64,000 bases of DNA from Candidatus Nanopelagicales bacterium (GTDB lineage: Bacteria > Actinomycetota > Actinomycetes > S36-B12): NCBI GenBank assembly GCA_028687755.1, contig JAQTZL010000002.1, positions 336,459 through 400,458 of the forward strand. The letters run 5' to 3'. The notes under the pieces are model-generated. The model had not been told where the DNA came from and made no database searches. It worked only from the letters and a program-made list of their open reading frames with translations. Positions within the stretch are counted from its first letter, which is position 1. Every line of letters begins with the position of its first letter. A program made the translations under genes and the position numbers. Shown here one piece after another: positions 34,542 through 42,431 of the stretch.

Positions 34542-34733
34542 CTACCACCAAAGAGTCATTGCTCGTGCGTAGGAACGAACGGTGTTAGGCGACCTATCGC
34601 ACTGGCGGAGGTATTCCAGGAATCGCTCAATTTCAGGAACATGCAAGTGGTCCGCGCCGAGTACCGTCCAGGTGATATCGCCGCTGCCTACGTGGACACG
34701 CTGCATTCTGACTCGTGCAGTCACTGTAGCCAT
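34542..34733 (-). pseudogene. N-terminal fragment of a tyrosine recombinase
   Basis: It reads MATVTARVRMQRVHVGSGDI onward to VPEIERFLEYLRQCDRSPNT and VRSYARAMTLWW, then a TAG stop followed in frame by FLQLRD. This is the SAM-like core-binding domain of phage/XerC-type integrases, where LWW is normally followed by a further helix. The catalytic domain is absent. It is a relic of an insertion event inside the island, downstream of the large nuclease-like gene and on its strand. Confidence 0.7.
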
Positions 34734-34981
34734 TGCCACGCAACAACCTTGCTCCTCTCTTGAGCCCTTCCTATGAAGCCACGCCGGGTGGTCGCGTCGG
34801 GCGTTGCACACTTCAATTTCTACTAGCGGAACACACCAGAGGCATTCACCCGGATTGTGCCCTTGGATACAGAGTTTCTCGTTCCCGGGAACGCGCCGTG
34901 TCGGACTGTGGGACGCAAGCCGGTCAGGAGCCCCGAGTGGGCCTTTCGCACTCGCCAGTTGCGACGCAAGGCAGGAGTCGC

Positions 34982-37900
34982 CTACCTTCGGCCATTCTTC
35001 CTTCGCTTTCGCGAAATACGGTTCCGACCTCCCGCCGGAACGCCACTCTGTTTGGTGAATACAAGGGAGCTGAGTGCGAGGTCTTCGCATGGGATCACGG
35101 GCAGTGTGCTTGAGACGCTTAGAGGTGTGACCAGTGGATCGCTTGTCACGATCGCTCCGACCACTGTCCACGATTGTGGATTGGGGTCCCCAACCAGGTC
35201 CTGAACAACCGCATGGACATTGTGTCGCAACCAGTCGAGCCGCCGACTATGTAGCTCGACTGTTGACTTCTTGCCCTTCTTCCCTGTAAATAGCTTCTCT
35301 AGTTCACTCGAGAGTTCACTAGGCGTCCGCGCGATCTCGAAGTCCTTCGCCTCGATCGCAATGAGCGTGCGAGATGCTGCGTGGACTCCCAAGACATCAA
35401 TGTCTCCGAGATCCTTACCGCTTTCGTCTGCAATCCGCCGTCCAGCGATCTTGTTGACGGACAATCTCGTGGTGATCCCCAACTGCTGAAGTCGCACCGA
35501 AACGGCTCGAGCGAAGCCCTGATTGATGGCGCCCCTGGCCTGCGAAATGCACTGCTGCATTTGTACAGTCTTCGCACGACCCTGCAGTCGACCTGAAAGC
35601 ATGTTCTCCAGCCAGTAGGGACCAAGGCCGTAGAGGCTGCGAAATCCAAAAACCAATTCGTCCCCTTGGAGGACCAACGGTCGTCTGACATACGCCATGT
35701 CGCGATTGAAGCGCCACGGCAAGGCGTCTTGCCCGATCTCCAAGAAGGACGACCTCGCAGTGAGGGTGATTCCAGATAGGACTGCAGACACGAGGTCCTC
35801 TGAGACTCCGCGATCCGCGGCTATCTGCCTGACGGCCCCCGCGCGAGCGATCCTCGTGACGGCATCTGCCGCGGCCATCTCAAGGAGACCGCCACACACT
35901 TCACGCAGTTCGGAAAGGGTGAACCCAAATTCTGCGCGCATGGCTTCCGAGCTGCTATCGATGAAAGCAGAGACATCGAAGTCATCGTCATTGGTGACCT
36001 CTGCGTCGCTGAGCGCTTTGCGAATGCTTCGGGTGCCTGAGTTCGCAGCGTACCTGTCGATGGCTGCCACAACTGGCTCGTCGCGACTTTGACCCAGCCG
36101 ACCTGAATCAAGGATCGAAATCTCGAAGTCTGCGAGCTTGTAGTAGAGGAAGTCGGATGCCGTAGCTCTTTCCACTATCTCTCTTGCTAATTCCAGCAGC
36201 AGGTAGTAGTCCAGGCGCGTGACACTGCGATGTCCCGCCGGAGGTTGTGCGGCTGCGTACTCAATCAGAAATCGATTGGCTCGCTGCGAAGAAGCACTCT
36301 TCGTTCGTTGTTGCACGAGATCTGAGACGGTGTCGGACTGCTCGCCGAAACAGGCCAACCTGGACCTCAGCATGATCGCGTCCACTTTCGCCACGTGAAG
36401 CAGGGACTCATTTTGTGCCACTAGGAAATCCATCAGGCCTGCTGATTCGAACAACGCGACTTGGGTCTCAAGTCGTTCGAAGAGATGGCCGACAGCATCA
36501 TTGAGCACCCGCACTCGGTCTTCCCCCTTGAGTGCGCCGTTCGTAAACTGCCCTCCGGTTGGCGAACGGAGCCACTCGCCTAGCTCGTCGAGGACCTGAG
36601 CCGCGACCTGATCATGACCGCTAAGGGCGCGAGGGAGTTGAGCCGCCATCATGTCCGGCGTGGTGTCTTGACTGAATACATTGAGCATCCGCTTGGCACC
36701 TAGAGGAGCCACCGAGTCGAGTCTTGACGACAAGTCATCCACGGGGACGCCGAACAGCTCCACGAGCAGGACGGCCACAAGTTCACGTTCCGCAGAATTC
36801 GTAGTCTCTTGAAGAAGCGCTAAGAATGTGTCGCCCAATTCAATGATGATGCATTGACCATCCCTAACGACCGTTGTCGCAGATGCAGATTGCGACGTTG
36901 CGGCGAAGGCGCGCGTCCAGGCCGTTGGGTCCTCCAATTTCACGACGAGATCGACTGGTCCGTGCTGATCGGGAATTGGATACGTGAGCGAGATCTCGCG
37001 AACCCAATAGGCAGCGCACTCAAGCAGGGTCGCCTTCAAGTCTGCGAGTTCGGGCTCGATCACGTCAGCGGCAATAAAGATGACGTTGTCATCCAGTTCC
37101 AGCACGAAACCGAAATAGGAACTTCCCGGCACGGTATGGAAGATCTCTGGGGCATCCTTCGCGTAGACACGTTGCGCTTGCAACATAGGTGCATTTGGCC
37201 CTGGAGGTATAACTCCATGACGATCGGTCTCGACAATATGCTTCTGGCGAGGAAAGAACCCATCTCCTGGCTGAAACACCGTAAAAGTTGGCGGTGCGTC
37301 GTCGGAAAAGTAGAACGACTTCTTGAGATCCACATAGGCGCTGTACTCGTCAAGGACTGCAGCACTAATCGCTGACCCTTGGCGCTGTTCGATTGCCTGC
37401 GCAAACAGCATTAGCCCGAGAAGTCCATCCGATTCCTGGTGGAATATGACTTCGAGATCGTCAGATCGAGCAATGAGCATGGGATCCATCCCGTCAACGT
37501 TTGGCACTCCCCAGAAGGCAGAACGGCCTGGACTGTCAACGATGACGAGGTGAAGCAGACCCTCAGCCGAGCTATACGACACCCTTGCGTCGGGTGCCAC
37601 TAAGTCGCATATGCGATCCAGTACTTCACTCGTGTCGTATCGGCCCCACACATCTTCGATATCCCAATCGATGAGGGGGTCAGTAGCGAGAATCAGATGG
37701 AGATCGTGGTTGTCGTCGATCGCTATGAGATACCTGCTTAGACGATCGGTCTCTTCGAGGAGGGTTGGAGCGCTGACAGACGGTAGGAGTCTCATGACGC
37801 GTCGGAAAGCTGATTGCCGCCATCGCTTTCCTAGTTCTTCAAGCAGGCCAGCCTGACCTGCGAATCGTAGGAGATGGAAGCGGATGGTGATGAGGAGATC

Positions 37901-38620
37901 TAGCGGCAGAACGACCAGATAGCCGTCCCTTAGTCGAAGAAAGGGCGTGATATAGATGCGATCATCCATGGTTTCGTGGGCACATGGCTCAAGCAGTTCG
38001 CCAGCATCAAGCGCGAACGTATCGACAACCTGGAGTAGCCACTCTCCCTGAGCGTTCAACGCTTCATTAGAGAGAAATACAGCCTCAGTTAGGACTTTCA
38101 GGTTCTCGGCGCTCGGCACATCGATTGGAGTTCCTGGTAGTCGCCCAGGCACGGTACCTCGGGAGAGTCCTGCCCCCATAATCACCATGTCACTAACTGT
38201 GAGGAGGGCCCGAATCAATTGGCGTGTGGGGCCAATCACGTCAGCGGGCATCCATCGCTCGCGAAATATCGCATCGATCAGGTTCTCCAGGTCTGCAACT
38301 GTGCCTTCTCCTGTGCCTGATGAAACGAGGTATGGACCGCCCGGGAAGCTGATGCTTTGTACTAGAACTTCCGAATACGGATCTTCTTGGCTCGCCACGC
38401 TGTCGTGGCCAAAGTCTTCGCGCTTCAAGAGCGATCGGATGGCGCTTGGGCTCAACGACGATGCCTCTTGGTCGTTCAATGCCATCCCCAATGCCGCGAG
38501 TCTGTGTAGCCGTACGAGGCGCGAGGCGTTTTGAGGAATGAGCATGAGAGCTGAGGCGGCTTCTACGATGGACGGGCCGTCCACATGCTTGGGCATGTTG
38601 TCTGTTCGAAGGCCGTTCAC
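34982..38620 (-). CDS. Large uncharacterised protein with C-terminal PD-(D/E)XK nuclease-like domain
   Basis: A 1212-residue protein, the largest gene of the island and not matched to a named family. Most of the length is mixed alpha/beta without recognised motifs or membrane segments. Near residues 980-1020 FNRDMAYVRRPLVLQGDELV and FGFRSLYGLGPYWLENML form a conserved-looking block. A nuclease-like core follows around residue 1085: DLGDIDVLGVHAASRTLIAI then EAKDFE. The D and E-x-K spacing fits a PD-(D/E)XK fold. The basic tail ends RKRRKNGRR. Start alternatives are GTG 38620 and ATG 38596; neither has a clear ribosome-binding site. Size, island position and nuclease ending suggest a single-gene defence factor (inference). 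Confidence 0.7.
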   Translation of the reverse strand: MNGLRTDNMPKHVDGPSIVEAASALMLIPQNASRLVRLHRLAALGMALNDQEASSLSPSAIRSLLKREDFGHDSVASQEDPYSEVLVQSISFPGGPYLVSSGTGEGTVADLENLIDAIFRERWMPADVIGPTRQLIRALLTVSDMVIMGAGLSRGTVPGRLPGTPIDVPSAENLKVLTEAVFLSNEALNAQGEWLLQVVDTFALDAGELLEPCAHETMDDRIYITPFLRLRDGYLVVLPLDLLITIRFHLLRFAGQAGLLEELGKRWRQSAFRRVMRLLPSVSAPTLLEETDRLSRYLIAIDDNHDLHLILATDPLIDWDIEDVWGRYDTSEVLDRICDLVAPDARVSYSSAEGLLHLVIVDSPGRSAFWGVPNVDGMDPMLIARSDDLEVIFHQESDGLLGLMLFAQAIEQRQGSAISAAVLDEYSAYVDLKKSFYFSDDAPPTFTVFQPGDGFFPRQKHIVETDRHGVIPPGPNAPMLQAQRVYAKDAPEIFHTVPGSSYFGFVLELDDNVIFIAADVIEPELADLKATLLECAAYWVREISLTYPIPDQHGPVDLVVKLEDPTAWTRAFAATSQSASATTVVRDGQCIIIELGDTFLALLQETTNSAERELVAVLLVELFGVPVDDLSSRLDSVAPLGAKRMLNVFSQDTTPDMMAAQLPRALSGHDQVAAQVLDELGEWLRSPTGGQFTNGALKGEDRVRVLNDAVGHLFERLETQVALFESAGLMDFLVAQNESLLHVAKVDAIMLRSRLACFGEQSDTVSDLVQQRTKSASSQRANRFLIEYAAAQPPAGHRSVTRLDYYLLLELAREIVERATASDFLYYKLADFEISILDSGRLGQSRDEPVVAAIDRYAANSGTRSIRKALSDAEVTNDDDFDVSAFIDSSSEAMRAEFGFTLSELREVCGGLLEMAAADAVTRIARAGAVRQIAADRGVSEDLVSAVLSGITLTARSSFLEIGQDALPWRFNRDMAYVRRPLVLQGDELVFGFRSLYGLGPYWLENMLSGRLQGRAKTVQMQQCISQARGAINQGFARAVSVRLQQLGITTRLSVNKIAGRRIADESGKDLGDIDVLGVHAASRTLIAIEAKDFEIARTPSELSSELEKLFTGKKGKKSTVELHSRRLDWLRHNVHAVVQDLVGDPNPQSWTVVGAIVTSDPLVTPLSVSSTLPVIPCEDLALSSLVFTKQSGVPAGGRNRISRKRRKNGRR

Positions 38621-39108
38621 GGGGCGATCTTGCCAGCCATTGCATAGTCAGAAGGGTTTGAATTGCGCGGGACTCTCACTCAGACAAGGTATTGGGATCG
38701 TCGCCAGGACGATCACGGGGCAGAGCTTGAGTCGTACGCGGGCTGACGCTGAATCGATATTCCCATTCGTGTGGAGCGCTAGTGATACCTCATCCAGCCA
38801 CGAGATGGTCGAACGCCGGACATCCCCGACACCGCAAGGCGAGTGCATCGCCTATCGCGTCCTTGACGACAAAGGGCAGATAGCGCGTACGCGATAGCAC
38901 CTCAACGAGTGTTCGGCCACTCTTGACGCCGCTGAGGTCGCTCCGATTGCAGTACCGGATAGACGGTCGCCTGAACAAGAAGGCAAAATTCGCGAACGAA
39001 ACTACGACGGACAAGTGGACTGCGACACAGGCACTTGTCGGGCGAGCCGGCGCGACCATGCGCCCGTGGGCGTCAGTTCACGCCCTCTCGCGTGATAGCA
39101 TCGCTGGT
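38621..39108. other. Intergenic region, nothing recognised
   Basis: About 490 bp between the large nuclease-like gene and the decayed toxin. Short frames on both strands lack coding character and no repeats or hairpins of note are visible. It should contain the promoters of the flanking genes. Confidence 0.4.
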
Positions 39109-39455
39109 ATGTCTTGGGTTCGGTCGAACTTTAGCCTGAGGTCCGGGCCTGGCTCGAGGGGTTGACGGGTGCTTAGTTCGGCCATGCGGCGTTCTACCTT
39201 GACTTGCTGGCCGAGCGAGGAGTCCTGCTCTCCGAGCCGTACACCAAGCAGTTGGACGGCAAGTTGCGGGAGCTTCGGTCGGATCTTGCTCGACAGGCGA
39301 TGCGGATCAGCTACTGGATCGCTCCGGGTCGTCGGATCATTCTGCTGACGGTCTTCGCGAAGACTAAGGACAGGGATCGCGCGCAGGTGGCACGGGCGAA
39401 GAAGGCGATGCTCGCTTGCATGCAAGCCGAGCACTATGTGGATGAGGAGGAGTGA
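39109..39455 (+). pseudogene. Decayed RelE/Gp49-like (HigB-type) toxin
   Basis: The translated pieces in order are MSWVR, then after a one-base frame change PEVRAWLEGLTGA, a TAG stop (39174-39176), FGHAAFYLDLLAERGVLLSE and KLRELRSDLARQAMRISYWI, ending YVDEEE. This is the RelE/ParE superfamily Gp49-like mRNA-interferase fold. Two in-frame stops (39132-39134 and 39174-39176) and the frame change remove the N-terminal third. A TTG restart at 39204 would give only a fragment without the first strand and helix. The stop overlaps the antitoxin start. The toxin is almost surely inactive. Confidence 0.75.
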
Positions 39456-39748
39456 TGGTACGCACGTCTTGGGATGACATGAAGGCCGCTCGCGCGGGCG
39501 ACTCGGCAGTCGAGGCCGCTTACGCCGCAGCCAGGCTCGCGGTCGAGCTGGGGGAGCAGGTTCGTTGTCTACGCGAGGAGCGCGGCTGGAGCCAGCGGTA
39601 CCTGGCCAAGGTCACCGGAATGACCCAGCCCGCCGTCGCCCGCTTCGAGGCGGGCGGCACGACGCCGACGCTGCCTATCCTTGAGCGCATCGCGAACGCC
39701 TTCGACTCCACGCTCTCGGTCCAGCTCAAGCCCAAGGCCGTCGCCTGA
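39455..39748 (+). CDS. XRE-family antitoxin (HigA-like)
   Basis: A 97-residue protein with an XRE helix-turn-helix: LREERGWSQRYLAKVTGMTQ then PAVARFEAGGTTPTLPILER. It is intact and starts by ATG overlapping the decayed toxin stop (TGATG). In this reversed toxin-antitoxin order the antitoxin binds the toxin and represses the operon. With the toxin broken it survives as an orphan regulator; it might still counter related toxins brought in by incoming elements. Confidence 0.85.
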   Translation: MVRTSWDDMKAARAGDSAVEAAYAAARLAVELGEQVRCLREERGWSQRYLAKVTGMTQPAVARFEAGGTTPTLPILERIANAFDSTLSVQLKPKAVA

Positions 39749-39770
39749 ACTCGTCATCGAAAGTGTGCGA

Positions 39771-39816
39771 GGGGGGTGCAGGCTTGCACCCCCAGGGGGG
39801 TGCAGAGGGGGGTGCA
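39771..39816 (+). repeat. GGGGTGCA iterons at the element A/B junction
   Basis: Within 46 bp there are GGGGGGTGCA at 39771, the palindrome TGCACCCCC-A-GGGGGGTGCA (39785-39804) and GGGGGGTGCA at 39807. The same TGCACCCC unit forms palindromes at 22113-22133 and 40036-40054. All lie at the element ends, so they may bind a recombination-directionality or replication protein. Confidence 0.7.
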
Positions 39817-39882
39817 AAAGTGGCCGTTTGTGAGGGGATCTTGCGGTGCACGCAACCCAAGAATCGCAGCCTTGTTTTGTCT

Positions 39883-40242
39883 CCCCGCTACCAAATAAAG
39901 GATCAAGACCCCCTCACACAGGGGGTCTTGTCCTGTTTTGACCCCATTTCCTGCTCCCCGCCACAGGGGTTTATTTACAGTTTATGGACCATTTATGGAC
40001 AACTTGTGGGGGCAGTAAGCCCCGACTGCCCTGCCTGCACCCCATGGGGATGCACCTCACAACACTTCGTCTTTGGCCGGTGCCTTGCCCCGTGCATAGG
40101 GGCAGCCCTGTGCACCACGCATTCCCAATACCTCCGTGCACGCCCTCGGTCTCCGCCGTTTCGTCCAGCCCTCGCCCCCCCCCTGGACCACCTCAAAGGA
40201 GAACCGATGAACAGCACCGCCAAAGTCTTACAACATGCGAGG
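39883..40242 (+). repeat. Left-border repeat, copy 2 (element B)
   Basis: It starts with a tRNA-fMet 3' end that includes CCA (CCCCGCTACCA), then the same hairpin (39905-39929), TGCACCCC palindrome (40036-40054), AAAGGAG site and start of the small ORF as copy 1 at 21961. It marks the junction between element A and a second, truncated element. Confidence 0.85.
39905..39929 (+). terminator. Hairpin of border repeat copy 2
   Basis: A 10-bp stem AAGACCCCCT / AGGGGGTCTT with loop CACAC followed by T-rich sequence, the duplicate of the tRNA-fMet terminator. Confidence 0.8.
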
Positions 40243-40725
40243 AACCGCACGACATCCGCCGTTGACAACTCAACGTCCGATCTCCGCCCGTGGGTTAGCG
40301 CGTTGATCGACGCCTTACGCCTGAAGGAGGTACGGCCAATGGCACACGTCATCGTTGATGTCACCGATGAACTGAACCGCTCGCAGGCCGCTGACGCCTG
40401 CGGAGTCAGTGTGGACACGATCAAGCGCCGACTCAAAGTCAACGCCTTCCCGCACGCCCGGCAGATAGGACTTGAATGACAGTGGGTCATCCCCGTGAGA
40501 GACCTCATCAACGCCGGCCTCCTGCCTGCCGCCGCTCTGACCTCGACGAGTAAGACTGCACAGGACCTCGACATCGGGATGCCGCGACCGCCGATTGCTA
40601 TTGGCGGGAGCGCTCAGATCGCTGAGGCACTTGCCGAAAACCGGGGACTGCGTGCCGAGCTGGCTCGCGCGCAGGACGAGATCGCGTTCCTACGTGGACT
40701 AATCAAGAACGAAAGGGCCGCCTGA
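40207..40725 (+). pseudogene. Excisionase-like HTH protein interrupted by a stop codon
   Basis: The frame opens at ATG 40207 (AAAGGAG upstream) and encodes a helix-turn-helix NRSQAADACGVSVDTIKRRL. It meets TGA at 40477-40479 and continues in the same frame with QWVIPVRDLINAGLLPAAA to a coiled segment AEALAENRGLRAELARAQDE. Such MerR/AlpA-like HTH proteins run through RQIG....W.IPV without a break, so the TGA is a point nonsense mutation. GTG 40495 could restart the second half. It directly precedes the recombinase, overlapping it by one base (TGATG). This is the expected position of an excisionase or integrase regulator. Confidence 0.75.
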
Positions 40726-41276
40726 TGGCCCGGCCATTGAAGGGCCGCGTGATGTTACGGGGAGGCAAGTTCCAGGGCTCAGTCCCCAAGGCCAAAGGAT
40801 CCACTGAACGCCATTACGAGGTCTTCGACGCCAAGGCGCAAGCCGAGGCATGGTGCGCACTGGCCGTTGCCAACCTCCAGGCTGGCCTTCCTCTGCCCTC
40901 CAGGCGAGCAGTCCTGGGCGAAGGCGATCCCGATGTCGCCACAATGAGCAGGCGATCCCTACCCAAGAGAGCTCTGGCTCGCCCATTATCGGTAACCGAA
41001 GTCGCCGACGACTGGTTTCACGAGGTCTACATTGACGGGCGCAGCGGCGGCGCGGAGCGCGCAAAGAATGTCCGATCCATACTTAACCGCCGCGTCGTGC
41101 CCTTCTTGTTAGAAACGCTCGACGACTCTCGGTTGCTGACGCGTGAGAAGTACCGCGCGTACTTGGCTGCACTGGGCAGACCATCCACCGAACCGGTGCA
41201 AGGCATGAGGACAATTCGCGGTTTGAACTTTGCATACTCGTTCGGCTCCACGGAGACCGCGCGCCGGAATTCCCAA
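40725..41276 (+). pseudogene. Tyrosine recombinase (integrase), N-terminal part only
   Basis: About 184 residues: an N-terminal AP2-like arm region (MLRGGKFQGSVPKAKGSTER, HYEVFDAKAQAEAWC) and the SAM-like core-binding domain (PLSVTEVADDWFHEVYIDG, then RAKNVRSILNRRVVPFL). The catalytic domain with its R-H-R-Y residues is missing. The frame stays open to 41474 but only as the antisense of the zinc-ribbon gene, so similarity ends near 41270. The element therefore lost its integrase by deletion or by insertion of the metal region. Confidence 0.8.
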
Positions 41277-41277
41277 T

Positions 41278-41577
41278 TCAATCGAATAGCTCACCGAGAA
41301 ATCCCCCGCGGCGCTTGCCTGATTTACTGCCATACTTGCTATCGCCATGGCCGGAGCCGCGCCCATCGTCGTAGGCTGATTGTCCTTGATATTGGGCGTT
41401 GTTTGCTCGAGACCCATATGCGGACTCCTCTGCAGCAATTAGCCGATCAAATTCTCCGCGGTCAAGGAATATGACCCTGCACTCAGTGCATTGATCGATT
41501 ACTACGCCGTTGCGTTCGTAGGTGTGCATGGCTGCCTTGCACTTGGGGCAAGCCATCGGCATGGCGGTCTGATTCAT
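41278..41577 (-). CDS. TFIIB-type zinc-ribbon protein
   Basis: A 99-residue protein with a zf-TFIIB domain: MACPKCKAAMHTYERNGVVI, then CTECRVIFLDRGEFDRL. The four cysteines (CxxC twice) bind zinc. A Tyr/Gly/Ser-rich low-complexity tail ends GGFLGELFD, the usual ending of this family. The function is unknown; such proteins are common and small. ATG 41577 is chosen because GGAG lies six bases upstream. Its stop abuts the truncated integrase, so it marks the left edge of the metal region. Confidence 0.85.
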   Translation of the reverse strand: MNQTAMPMACPKCKAAMHTYERNGVVIDQCTECRVIFLDRGEFDRLIAAEESAYGSRANNAQYQGQSAYDDGRGSGHGDSKYGSKSGKRRGGFLGELFD

Positions 41578-41759
41578 AGATGCTCCATTCAGGGCGAGTT
41601 GGGTGAGATTTCGCAAGCACCATATGACGGTTGGCGAGGATCAGTGCAGCTCGACTATGGAGCGAGACAGTCAGCAATTCCCTCGGGGTCCAGTGGAACC
41701 AGCCCGTGTGACTTAAAGCCCGAAGGGTGAGCGTTGCAGGTCCACACATCACTAGTCGC

Positions 41760-42431
41760 TCACTGGCTCGTCACGGAATCGTCGCACCCATCAACGCCGA
41801 TGATTGTGTCCGTAGACCGCTGGCGCTCCATGGCATCGTGATGACTGGATTCAGTTTCCCATTTCATTTGTCTAGGGCCATTCGTGACCAGTCCCGTGGC
41901 CAAAAGTACGACGCCCACAGTGATCAGTGCGTCGGCGAGATTGAATGTTGCGAACCACCCTGTGTGGAAGTAGTCAACAACGCCTTGACCGTCGAGCCGA
42001 TCGATGAAATTGCCTAGAGCTCCACCAAGCAACAGGGCTGCGCCGGCAGTTGAGACTGCGTTCAGAGTTCGGGCGCGCAAGACAAGCAGTATGAAGCCGC
42101 CACTGATGATGATGCCTGTGCCTATCGTGACCACTATCGGCGGCAGCCACGATCCGAGGCTGAATGCGACACCAGGGTTGTAGGCGAGTTTGATGTTGAT
42201 GAACCCAAGGTCGATTGAGGAGCCGTTACTGAGGCTCTCGACGACGAGCGTCTTTATTGTCCAGTCCGCCAGTATGGCCAGGCCTGCGACGGACGAGATC
42301 AGGGCGATTCGTGGGCTCACTCTTGCGTTTACCGAACGCTGCGTCGGAGCGGCGTTTCGAAGGTGCGACTTCCACCGATCAGTTCGCCGAGCAAGCCACG
42401 AGAGGCTGTGGTTTTCCTCGCGGGGTATCAT
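41760..42431 (-). CDS. lspA: Lipoprotein signal peptidase (LspA)
   Basis: A 223-residue membrane aspartyl protease that removes signal peptides from prolipoproteins. Four hydrophobic helices are visible, with catalytic aspartates in GGALGNFIDRL and WFATFNLADALI, and the conserved KLAYNPGVAFSL loop. N- and C-terminal tails of about 30 residues are longer than usual. The ATG overlaps the stop of the upstream P-type ATPase (ATGA), so it is coupled to a metal-efflux operon. lspA next to cadA-like genes is known from metal-resistance elements of other bacteria, where it serves processing of metal-related lipoproteins or is simply a duplicate copy. Confidence 0.9.
   Translation of the reverse strand: MIPREENHSLSWLARRTDRWKSHLRNAAPTQRSVNARVSPRIALISSVAGLAILADWTIKTLVVESLSNGSSIDLGFINIKLAYNPGVAFSLGSWLPPIVVTIGTGIIISGGFILLVLRARTLNAVSTAGAALLLGGALGNFIDRLDGQGVVDYFHTGWFATFNLADALITVGVVLLATGLVTNGPRQMKWETESSHHDAMERQRSTDTIIGVDGCDDSVTSQ

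Larger units (their letters stand above)
21969..39882 (+). mobile_element. Genomic island A integrated at tRNA-fMet
   Basis: About 17.9 kb bounded by CCCCGCTAC repeats (21961 and 39883), of visibly higher G+C and different codon preference from the preceding host block. It carries a toxin-antitoxin/SIR2-HerA operon, nuclease-like genes, unrecognised proteins and a decayed toxin. It has no complete integrase of its own. The boundaries are inferred from the repeat; both ends show the same element-terminus sequence, so this is a tandem accretion of two related elements. Confidence 0.75.
39892..41276 (+). mobile_element. Truncated integrative element B
   Basis: It consists of the border repeat, an excisionase-like gene with a nonsense codon, and the N-terminal half of a tyrosine recombinase that is cut off where the zinc-ribbon gene of the metal region begins (about 41276). 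No right attachment site is found. Confidence 0.75.

Noticed and set aside
38648..39059. Short frames on both strands between the large nuclease gene and the toxin remnant.
   Set aside because: They overlap each other, have no start signals and read as low-complexity translations.
40477..40479. In-frame TGA in the excisionase-like gene as a possible selenocysteine or readthrough codon.
   Set aside because: There is no reason for selenium in an HTH protein, no hairpin suited to a SECIS was noticed, and the neighbouring integrase is truncated too, so simple decay is the better reading.
41277..41474. Extension of the integrase frame to 41474.
   Set aside because: It is the antisense of the zinc-ribbon gene, which has clear family motifs; the recombinase similarity ends before it.
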